Positions 33,590 through 40,544 of a stretch of 64,000 bases of DNA are shown one piece after another. The notes under the pieces were generated by a model, which saw nothing but the letters and a program-made list of their open reading frames with translations, made no database searches and was not told where the DNA came from. How positions within the stretch are numbered: position 1 is the first letter of the stretch; every line of letters starts with the position of its first letter. Origin of the DNA: Chryseobacterium sp. c4a (GTDB lineage Bacteria > Bacteroidota > Bacteroidia > Flavobacteriales > Weeksellaceae); the NCBI RefSeq assembly GCF_009900745.1, contig NZ_WXVU01000003.1:124001-188000 (forward strand), given 5' to 3'. Both the position numbers and the translations under genes were made by a program.

Positions 33590-34606
33590 ATGACTTCTGA
33601 AAACGCAAAACGATTTTTTGAAAACCATCTTGGTAAAAAATCCACTGAATTCATCACATTAGCCCAAAGCGGTTCTGCAAGGGTCAACTTTCTGGCCATA
33701 ACCGATACTTACAAATACATCATCACTTATAATGAGAATATACCCGAAAATGAAAGTTTTCTGTACTATTCCAAAGTCTTTTCTGAGCTAAACCTGAATA
33801 CACCTGCTATTCTTGCTATTTCTGAAGACAGGAAAATGTATATTCAGGAGTTTTTGGGCGGACAAACGCTATCAGAGGTCATTACGGAGGAACATTTATC
33901 GCCTCGTGTAAACGCATTGGTGCAACAGACACTCAAAAAGCTTTTCAAACTGCAAAACCAAACCCAAGGAAACATTGATTTTTCGAAAACGTTTGAGTAT
34001 GAAAGCTATGATGAGCTTCCTATAACTCATGACCTTTATTATTTTAAAAATTTTGTAGCTGATGTTCTGGAACTGGAGTATAATAAATCTACCTTACTGA
34101 AAGAGTTTAAAAAAATTGTAACATTGGTGGAAAATCTGGAACCTAAAGGAATCATGATCCGGGATTTTCAGGCAAGAAACATCATGGTGAACGAAAAAGA
34201 TGAAGTATCATTCATCGATTATCAGTCCGCAATGAGAGGCCCATTGATGTATGATGTCATTTCATTTCTGTTTCAGGCCAAAGCAAATTTCCCTGAAAAT
34301 TTCAAAACTGAAATGCTGGATTTCTATATTCAACTTTTTGAAGATCAAAAGATTCAAAATCAACTAAAAGAATCGGTTAAGCCAATTCAGATGATGAGAT
34401 TCCTTCAAGTACTGGGAGCATACGGCTTCAGAGGATTAATTCAAAGAAAACAACACTTTATGGCAAGCCTTGAAAAAGGAATCCAAAATATCTCACAATT
34501 TGCATCTTCCTGGGAAGACATGCATCATTATCCGGAACTTAAAAAAGTTATAGAGCAATTAATCTTAGCAGAGACTAAAAAGAAAATTGATACTATTTTA
34601 ACTTAG
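33590..34606 (+). CDS. amgK: AmgK-like anomeric sugar kinase (APH fold)
   Basis: The 338-aa protein has the phosphotransferase fold with catalytic IMIRDFQARNIMV (Asp192, Asn197) and the metal Asp210 in FIDYQSAMRGPLMYD. The RDFQxRN and GPLMYDVISFL signature is that of AmgK, which phosphorylates MurNAc or GlcNAc at C1 during peptidoglycan recycling, rather than that of resistance kinases. The murU-like gene two positions downstream supports this. It is cytosolic. Anomeric kinase activity itself is inferred from family and context. Confidence 0.78.
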   Translation: MTSENAKRFFENHLGKKSTEFITLAQSGSARVNFLAITDTYKYIITYNENIPENESFLYYSKVFSELNLNTPAILAISEDRKMYIQEFLGGQTLSEVITEEHLSPRVNALVQQTLKKLFKLQNQTQGNIDFSKTFEYESYDELPITHDLYYFKNFVADVLELEYNKSTLLKEFKKIVTLVENLEPKGIMIRDFQARNIMVNEKDEVSFIDYQSAMRGPLMYDVISFLFQAKANFPENFKTEMLDFYIQLFEDQKIQNQLKESVKPIQMMRFLQVLGAYGFRGLIQRKQHFMASLEKGIQNISQFASSWEDMHHYPELKKVIEQLILAETKKKIDTILT

Positions 34607-34682
34607 AAAACACTTTTCAAGAACAAATAATTACTTCAAATACCTTAATGGTTTAATTTCACAAAAAAAAATAAAAAGGAAA

Positions 34683-35093
34683 ATGCTACACATCGACATA
34701 CACAGTTTTTCATACAAAAAAGGAGGAATTCCAAAAGATAACTCAGGGAATGGAGGCGGATTTGCTTTTGACTGCAGAGGAATTTTAAATCCAGGAAGAA
34801 TTGAAGAATATAAAATTCAAACTGGGAATGACATCGGTGTTCAGGAATACCTTGAAACTAAAACAGAGATGCCAAAATTCTTAGAACTCGTAAAATCAAT
34901 CATTTCTATCAATATTGAGGATTATCTGGAGCGAGGATTTGAAAACCTTCAGATCAATTTCGGATGTACTGGCGGGCAGCACAGATCTGTATATTCTGCC
35001 ATAAAAATTGCTGAGTTCGTTAAAGAAAAATACCCGAACGGAACGAAGGTAACCATCCATCACGACGAACAACCTCAACTGAACAATCAGTAA
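34683..35093 (+). CDS. Stand-alone RapZ C-terminal domain protein
   Basis: The 136-aa protein aligns with only the C-terminal half of RapZ. It has FDCRGILNPGR near 29-39, TGND near 47-50, and the hallmark NFGCTGGQHRSVYSA at 92-106. The N-terminal P-loop kinase-like domain of full RapZ is absent. In E. coli RapZ senses glucosamine-6-phosphate and adapts RNase E to the GlmZ small RNA; the C-terminal domain is the part that binds RNA and the sugar phosphate. Here it sits between amgK-like and murU-like genes, suggesting an amino-sugar sensor or modifier. An A-rich site with AAGGA lies just before the ATG. Confidence 0.85.
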   Translation: MLHIDIHSFSYKKGGIPKDNSGNGGGFAFDCRGILNPGRIEEYKIQTGNDIGVQEYLETKTEMPKFLELVKSIISINIEDYLERGFENLQINFGCTGGQHRSVYSAIKIAEFVKEKYPNGTKVTIHHDEQPQLNNQ

Positions 35094-35108
35094 TGAGCAA
35101 TCAGTAAT
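35084..35108 (+). repeat. Direct repeat CAATCAGTAAT at the rapZC stop codon
   Basis: CAATCAGTAAT occurs at 35084-35094 and 35098-35108; the first copy contains the rapZC stop. The gap continues with further T/A/C-rich near-repeats (TACTCATTATT, TTATTACTCAT) up to the murU ATG. Confidence 0.7.
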
Positions 35109-35162
35109 ACTCGTTTCCCGTTATTACCTTACTCATTATTCTCCATTTATTACTCATATTAT

Positions 35163-35876
35163 ATGAAGGCTCTTATTTTCGCTGCCGGAAAAGGCACCAG
35201 ACTTAAACCATTTACAGACCATCATCCTAAGGCTTTGGCACAGGTGAATGGTATTCCTCTTTTAGAAAGGAATATCAATTATCTAAAAGGATATGGAATA
35301 AAGGATTTTGTGATTAATATTCATCATTTTGGCGATCAAATTGTTGATTTTTTAAATAAAAATGATAACTTCGGCTGTAAGATTGAAATCTCCGATGAAA
35401 CCAATGAGCTGTTGGAAACCGGAGGCGGCTTGATTTTTGCCAGAAGATTTCTTGATCATGGAGAAGATTTTTTAATTTTAAATGCCGATATTTTAACTGA
35501 TCTCAACATTAATGCATTGGTAGAATATCACAAAAAAATAAAAGATTTTGCTACTTTAGCAGTATCGGATCGAGAAAGTTCGAGAAAATTGCTCTTCAAT
35601 GATGACATGGTATTAAGAGGTTGGTTGAATGTACAAACAGGAGAACAAAGGCTGGCTGAGTTCAATAAAGGATTTAAAGCTCTTGCCTTCAGTGGTGTTC
35701 ACTGTATCAATCCAGTCATCTTTGAAAAAATAAAAAGAAAAGGCAAATTCTCTGTTATGGAAGAATATCTGGATCTCATGCAGACCGAACACATACATGG
35801 TTTCCTGCATGACAGCATTCTTATAGATGTGGGAAGACCAGCATCCGTAATAGAAGCCGAAAAACATTTTAAATAA
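35163..35876 (+). CDS. murU: MurU-like sugar-1-phosphate nucleotidyltransferase
   Basis: The 237-aa protein starts MKALIFAAGKGTRLKPFTD, the nucleotide-binding signature of NTP_transferase enzymes. ELLETGGGLIFARRFL near 85-101 and LILNADILTDLN near 105-116 (metal Asp) match MurU, which makes UDP-MurNAc from MurNAc-1-phosphate and UTP. Other GDP- or CDP-sugar synthases share this fold, so the amgK-like gene upstream decides the call. Together they would return cell-wall sugars directly to UDP-MurNAc, bypassing MurA-MurB. Confidence 0.8.
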   Translation: MKALIFAAGKGTRLKPFTDHHPKALAQVNGIPLLERNINYLKGYGIKDFVINIHHFGDQIVDFLNKNDNFGCKIEISDETNELLETGGGLIFARRFLDHGEDFLILNADILTDLNINALVEYHKKIKDFATLAVSDRESSRKLLFNDDMVLRGWLNVQTGEQRLAEFNKGFKALAFSGVHCINPVIFEKIKRKGKFSVMEEYLDLMQTEHIHGFLHDSILIDVGRPASVIEAEKHFK

Positions 35877-35881
35877 TTTTG
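35874..35881 (+). promoter_or_regulatory. -7 box built on the murU stop codon
   Basis: TAATTTTG begins with the murU TAA stop and ends 3 nt before the ATG at 35885. It may give the LOG-family gene a leaderless transcript of its own. Confidence 0.45.
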
Positions 35882-35884
35882 CAA

Positions 35885-36637
35885 ATGGAAATGGATGGAA
35901 TCAGAGATGAAAGCTTGGTAAACCCAGAATTTGATAGCAACGAGACAAAACTACATAATAGTTTCAGACAGAAAACATGGGACGAAACCATTACTAAGGA
36001 TAGCTGGATGGTCTTTAAGATCATGGCTGAATTTGTGGATGGCTACGAAAAACTCGCAAAAATAGGCCCATGTGTATCTATATTTGGTTCAGCACGTCTG
36101 AAACCGGAAGATAAATACTATGAAATGGCGGTGGAAATTGCTGAGAAAATTACAAAACTAGGTTTTGGAATTATTACCGGCGGCGGCCCCGGAATTATGG
36201 AAGCAGGAAATAAAGGAGCTTTCAATGCTAAAGGAAAATCAATAGGATTAAATATTGATCTGCCTTTTGAACAACATTTTAACCCTTATATCAATAAGTC
36301 TTATTCGATGAACTTTGATTACTTTTTCGTGAGAAAGGTAATGTTTGTAAAATATTCTCAAGGATTTGTTGTCATGCCAGGAGGTTTCGGAACACTGGAT
36401 GAATTGACTGAGGCATTAACTTTGATTCAAACTAATAAAATTGGTAAATTTCCGATTGTATTGGTAGGAAGTGATTTCTGGGGTGGATTGCTTGAATGGT
36501 TCAAGACTACTTTGGTAAAAGAAGGAATGATTGCAGAAGATGATCTTGACCTTTATCGTGTGGTAGACACTGCTGATGAGGCAGTAGCACACATTAAAGC
36601 GTTTTATGATAAATATTCTGTGAATGTAAATTTTTAA
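35885..36637 (+). CDS. LOG family protein (nucleotide 5'-monophosphate nucleosidase family)
   Basis: From ATG 35885 (MEMDGIRDES) the protein is 250 aa. It has the Rossmann-like VSIFGSARLKPED near 65-77, GGGPGIMEAGNKGA near 99-112, and the family signature MPGGFGTLDELTE near 164-176. Family members cleave nucleoside monophosphates (cytokinin LOG enzymes and PpnN-like nucleosidases) to base and ribose 5-phosphate. A 40-residue acidic N-terminal extension precedes the core. Its link to the murU gene 8 nt upstream may be only positional. The true substrate is not visible from sequence. Confidence 0.88.
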   Translation: MEMDGIRDESLVNPEFDSNETKLHNSFRQKTWDETITKDSWMVFKIMAEFVDGYEKLAKIGPCVSIFGSARLKPEDKYYEMAVEIAEKITKLGFGIITGGGPGIMEAGNKGAFNAKGKSIGLNIDLPFEQHFNPYINKSYSMNFDYFFVRKVMFVKYSQGFVVMPGGFGTLDELTEALTLIQTNKIGKFPIVLVGSDFWGGLLEWFKTTLVKEGMIAEDDLDLYRVVDTADEAVAHIKAFYDKYSVNVNF

Positions 36638-36695
36638 TTGGCATATTATTTGTGAACTATAACTAGCAAGAATGATTGTAAATCTATTAATTAAG

Positions 36696-37166
36696 ATGAA
36701 AAAACTTTTATATATATCAGGAATTTTAACATTTTTTGTGTTAATGAGTTTTATGTATGTAGACTTTTTCTCTTCAATGACCAAAGTGGATTATATTGAT
36801 GGAAGCAAGACATTGAAGTTTACCACAAAAATGAATACAAGCCATATCTCTGATGCAATTAAGATCAATCCTAACACAGCAGGGTTTGAAGCAGAAGTGA
36901 AAAAATATGTGAACAATAATTTTGATGTATTTGTCAATGGTGCTCCCAAAACAATTACCTTCACGGGAAGTCAGATTAGCGGAGAAACTGTATGGGTGTA
37001 TTTTGAGACCGGAGGAGTTTCAGATATTACGACCTTAAAGATTAAAAATACGATCCTTTTAAGCGCTTTTCCTAAGCAAATTAACCTGGTTAGTATAGGG
37101 TATAAAGGAAGTCAGAAAATGATGAACTTCCAAAGAGGAAAAGAGGTGAACGAGGTTTCCTTTTAG
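36696..37166 (+). CDS. DUF6702-like hypothetical protein
   Basis: From ATG 36696 the protein is 156 aa beginning MKKLLYISGILTFFVLMSF, a signal peptide or N-terminal anchor. An in-frame start at 36672 adds eight residues. Features such as SKTLKFTTKMNTSHISDAI, VKKYVNNNFDVFVNG and ILLSAFPKQINLVSI fit the DUF6702 family of small flavobacterial proteins, whose function is unknown. It converges on the APH-family gene, with a terminator between. Confidence 0.6.
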   Translation: MKKLLYISGILTFFVLMSFMYVDFFSSMTKVDYIDGSKTLKFTTKMNTSHISDAIKINPNTAGFEAEVKKYVNNNFDVFVNGAPKTITFTGSQISGETVWVYFETGGVSDITTLKIKNTILLSAFPKQINLVSIGYKGSQKMMNFQRGKEVNEVSF

Positions 37167-37186
37167 ACAAAACAAATTTTAATATA

Positions 37187-37219
37187 AAACCACCACAAAA
37201 GCGGTGGTTTTTGTTTTTT
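37187..37219 (+). terminator. Terminator of the 36696 gene
   Basis: AAACCACC (37187-37194) pairs with GGTGGTTT (37203-37210), loop 8 nt, then a T-rich tail. Confidence 0.75.
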
Positions 37220-37232
37220 GAAACTGTCTCTA

Positions 37233-38204
37233 TTAAATACTGTTGATAAATGCAGCATTTTCTTCGCATACATCTTTCAATGCTGCTAACTGTTGATTAT
37301 ATTCATCAGATGATAATGTATCGAATTGCAACTGTTCTATTCCCTCCCAAAGATCCGTTATATGTCTGCTTATCATATAATACCTAAGAAGTTCCATATT
37401 CATTTGATAGGATGGATGTATCTTTTGATAATATTTCAAGAACTCAGAAAAGTAAGACTCATTATAAAGTCCAAAAAGATCGGCTTCAGCTGGAGCATAC
37501 TTTATTCCTTCCCAATCTATCAGATAAATATCATCTTCATTGGCAATCATATTCCAGTTGTGAATGTCTGTATGGCAAAATACAAATGAGAACTCAGATT
37601 TAGAAAGCTGCTCGCCCTGGTGTTTCAATTCATCAATTTGATCAACTAAACTTACAAGATATGGTTCCACAATGTTTTGGATATCCTGGTTCAACAATCT
37701 AAATTGAGATGTTAAAGAGATTCTAAATGTATTCAGCCAGGAATGTTCAAATTTTTCAGTAATTGGCTCCATGTACGGAGATTTTGGTGGAACTATTGCG
37801 TGCAACCGTGCTATGATTTCAGCAAGTTCTCTAATTTGCTCCTGAGTAAGATTTCGCTCCCCTACCGTGTACCCTTCTATGTAATCCATTATGATATAAA
37901 GGTAGTTTTCATCTTCTACCTTAATTTGATCATCCTTTGTATTAACCAATTTTGAAATTTTTCCTTCTAGAAATGCATCCGAATTGAGCCACCCTATAAA
38001 AAATAAATAGACAGGTACCCTATCCAAAATAGAGGCAATAGAGCTTCTCTTTTTATCATATACTTTTAAGAAAAACATTTTTCCATCATCTGCATACACT
38101 TTATAAGCGAGTGCTGCCCAGCCAGGCTCTATTGGAGTAATATCTGTTACTACCATCGGATAGTAATGATTGATAATCTCCTTTAGTTTTTCAATCTGTA
38201 TCAT
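37233..38204 (-). CDS. APH-family phosphotransferase
   Basis: The 323-aa protein has the aminoglycoside phosphotransferase/choline kinase fold: IIMDYIEGYTVGE near 104-116 (hinge), the catalytic FCHTDIHNWNMI with His211, Asp213 and Asn218, and LIDWEGIKYAPAEADL with metal Asp230. The length and motif style recall APH(9)-type spectinomycin kinases, but many such chromosomal proteins act on metabolites. Resistance cannot be claimed from sequence. It stands alone on the minus strand. Confidence 0.8.
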   Translation of the reverse strand: MIQIEKLKEIINHYYPMVVTDITPIEPGWAALAYKVYADDGKMFFLKVYDKKRSSIASILDRVPVYLFFIGWLNSDAFLEGKISKLVNTKDDQIKVEDENYLYIIMDYIEGYTVGERNLTQEQIRELAEIIARLHAIVPPKSPYMEPITEKFEHSWLNTFRISLTSQFRLLNQDIQNIVEPYLVSLVDQIDELKHQGEQLSKSEFSFVFCHTDIHNWNMIANEDDIYLIDWEGIKYAPAEADLFGLYNESYFSEFLKYYQKIHPSYQMNMELLRYYMISRHITDLWEGIEQLQFDTLSSDEYNQQLAALKDVCEENAAFINSI

Positions 38205-38275
38205 ATTCCTTTTTTATTAAATACCATCTGAATTGACAAATACTAAAATACAAGAATTGTAAATAATTACCCCAC

Positions 38276-38305
38276 AAAAAAAGCCAGCTCTTTCGAGCTG
38301 GCTTT
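38276..38305 (-). terminator. Terminator of the TonB receptor/DUF5689 operon
   Basis: An 11-bp stem (38280-38290 with 38295-38305), tetraloop, and a seven-T run on the minus strand, 18 nt past the DUF5689 stop. Confidence 0.88.
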
Positions 38306-38323
38306 CATATATAGAAACAATAA

Positions 38324-40534
38324 TTATTGTCCTTTAATTTTGAAGTCATCTACTTCCCATGTTGCAGCACCTGCAGTTGTAGAAGTATATTTGAATGCAA
38401 TTCTTACGTTTTTACCTAAGAAGGCACTTAGATCTACATTTCCAGAGCTTACCCAATCTCCAAATGCATTGGCATTCGTGTCAAGATTCACTGGAAGCTG
38501 AGTCCAGGTAGTAGTTGTTACATCATTTGTATAGTTATCTGTAGCGAATACTTGTAAAGCAGGCCCAGTATATCTTACATCTGTAGTAAACGTTAAGATA
38601 GCTTTAGATTTTCCAACTAAGCTTACCGCTTTAGAAATCAACCAGTCTTCGTTATCGAAATTATTACCTGCACCACCTGCATTACCATTCATCATTGCAT
38701 AATAGTTCGTTCCGTTTCCTTGGTTAGATGTTCCCCAGAATTGGTTTGGCCCTACTTTATTAACCACTGTCCACTCTGTACCATTAAATCCACCTGCAGC
38801 AAAATCGTCTTTATAAAGAACAGGAAGCGGTGTATAGATACTTCCGTCACATCTAGGATTAGTTAACTGAAGATCCGGAAGTTTAGTGAACCATAATTGG
38901 TAAGTACCATTGAATACGCTTAAAATAGCATATACATCTCCTTTACCTCCCGCTACTTCAATAGTATTTGCTGCTTTTCCTGCAAATACAGCACGTCCGC
39001 TGGTTCTCAAAGTAATTGTTTTTCCTGAACAGTCTTCTAAAGTTCTATTTGAAAGTGCTGAACCATCCGCATACGTTTTCCCTAAGTCTCCGTTGATGAA
39101 TTCAAGATCTTTAATTTTGATCCATCTTCCTACATCTGCAGTGGTTAACTGAGAAATTGTTCTTTCTGAAGCTACTACTGCTCTTGCAGGCTCATTAGAA
39201 TCATATAAATATTTGTAGACATCATCTTCCTTGATTCTATATCCAACAGCAGATGAACTGTCGTTAGATCCTATTTGTAATTCTCCGCCAACATTTCTGA
39301 TATATAATCCTTTCAATTTAATATTAAGATCTTTTCCTACTTTAAATCTTGCATCCTGGAATAGATCAGTTTTATTAATATTTACTTTAATCCCTCCTGT
39401 TGCATCTTCTACATATACATATTTGAATAAGTTCCCCGCTTCATCATTTGCCGTAACCTGAGCTTTCAGATAGAAATCTCCTGTAATCTGTACCAATCCG
39501 TTTGGAGCTAGTCCACCAGCAAGCTGCTTGATATCAGAAACTGTTTTAGCAGTAAGATTTGCATTGCTGAATCTACAAGGGTTTTCCTGAACTTTATCAA
39601 GACGTGGGAAATGGTGGTCAATACCATCTGCACTTTTCCCTTCCATATCAAGGTCAGTTACTTTGTTGATATAGAATTGGTATGTTGTATTAGATCCTGA
39701 CTGGAATTTACTGAAGATTCCTTTAAATGTTCCGTTTCCTGCAGGAACATATTGGTTTGCAAATGAAGAATATCCACTGTTTCTTACGACTGCAGTTGTT
39801 ACATAAGAGCTTGATGATTCAACCCATCCTTGTCCGATTACTTTATCTACAGTCTGACCACTAGGAGCAAAATTTGAACATAGTGCTTTACCATCAAATT
39901 CAACTTTATCCAATTGAACTAGACATCCAATTAAGTCTTCATTATTTTTAAGATCTGCTAAAGTGATTACTCTTGGAATAATTTCTCCTCTTGTAGTACA
40001 AGATCTTGAAATTACCTGTGGAGCTAATTTTTCAGGAATTCTGGATACTCCATTTGCTGCAGATTCTGCTCCTGTTTTTACCCCAAGTTGAACTACACCT
40101 CCATAAGTACCTACCGCAAGCCCATTAAGCTTTACATATATTTTGGATCCTTGTGGGAATCTTGTATAAGAACTTACCATATCTACACTGATCGTAAAAC
40201 CATGAGTAGGATTTTTTAATGCATCCTGGATATAGATAGTTTTATAGATATTTCCTGTTTCATCTGTAGAAGAAACATATCCCTCAATATACAAATCATC
40301 ACTTGCATCGTTAGGTTTATCTGCTGGGAAAACATAAGCAGCCCCTGTAGGATTGTTTACGGTAAACTTCTTTTTCAGTTCGCTTAATGTTACATTCGCC
40401 TGAAAATCGGCAACACATTGGTAACCATCTAAATTCGGCTCATCATATTTATCATCATGTACACATCCTACGGTAATCCATAGAGAAGCGGCTGTGATAA
40501 AAATATATTTTAAAATTGAATTATATTTTTTCAT
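38324..40534 (-). CDS. DUF5689 lipoprotein with C-terminal jelly-roll-like domain
   Basis: The 736-aa protein has lipobox TVGC with Cys24 lipidated. At least two DUF5689 modules are visible (about 45-190, starting VTLSELKKKF, and 325-430, starting LTAKTVSDIK), each with an OB-like DLYIEGYVSS/GDFYLKAQV strand pattern; a third, partial one follows near 445-575. The last 150 residues (NFDNEDWLISKAVSL ... WEVDDFKIKG) match a choice-of-anchor J-like beta domain. It lies 10 nt after a TonB receptor and likely forms its surface lipoprotein partner. OB-like folds could bind nucleic acid or oligosaccharide (inference). Confidence 0.85.
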   Translation of the reverse strand: MKKYNSILKYIFITAASLWITVGCVHDDKYDEPNLDGYQCVADFQANVTLSELKKKFTVNNPTGAAYVFPADKPNDASDDLYIEGYVSSTDETGNIYKTIYIQDALKNPTHGFTISVDMVSSYTRFPQGSKIYVKLNGLAVGTYGGVVQLGVKTGAESAANGVSRIPEKLAPQVISRSCTTRGEIIPRVITLADLKNNEDLIGCLVQLDKVEFDGKALCSNFAPSGQTVDKVIGQGWVESSSSYVTTAVVRNSGYSSFANQYVPAGNGTFKGIFSKFQSGSNTTYQFYINKVTDLDMEGKSADGIDHHFPRLDKVQENPCRFSNANLTAKTVSDIKQLAGGLAPNGLVQITGDFYLKAQVTANDEAGNLFKYVYVEDATGGIKVNINKTDLFQDARFKVGKDLNIKLKGLYIRNVGGELQIGSNDSSSAVGYRIKEDDVYKYLYDSNEPARAVVASERTISQLTTADVGRWIKIKDLEFINGDLGKTYADGSALSNRTLEDCSGKTITLRTSGRAVFAGKAANTIEVAGGKGDVYAILSVFNGTYQLWFTKLPDLQLTNPRCDGSIYTPLPVLYKDDFAAGGFNGTEWTVVNKVGPNQFWGTSNQGNGTNYYAMMNGNAGGAGNNFDNEDWLISKAVSLVGKSKAILTFTTDVRYTGPALQVFATDNYTNDVTTTTWTQLPVNLDTNANAFGDWVSSGNVDLSAFLGKNVRIAFKYTSTTAGAATWEVDDFKIKGQ

Positions 40535-40544
40535 TGTAGTCTTA

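Noticed and set aside
33590-34606. Antibiotic-resistance kinase
   Set aside because: The fold is shared with aminoglycoside kinases, but the RDFQxRN and GPLMYD motifs and the murU-like neighbour point to AmgK-type sugar kinase.
37233-38204. Spectinomycin-resistance gene
   Set aside because: Motifs fit the APH family in general; no sequence feature proves an aminoglycoside substrate, so I kept a neutral call.
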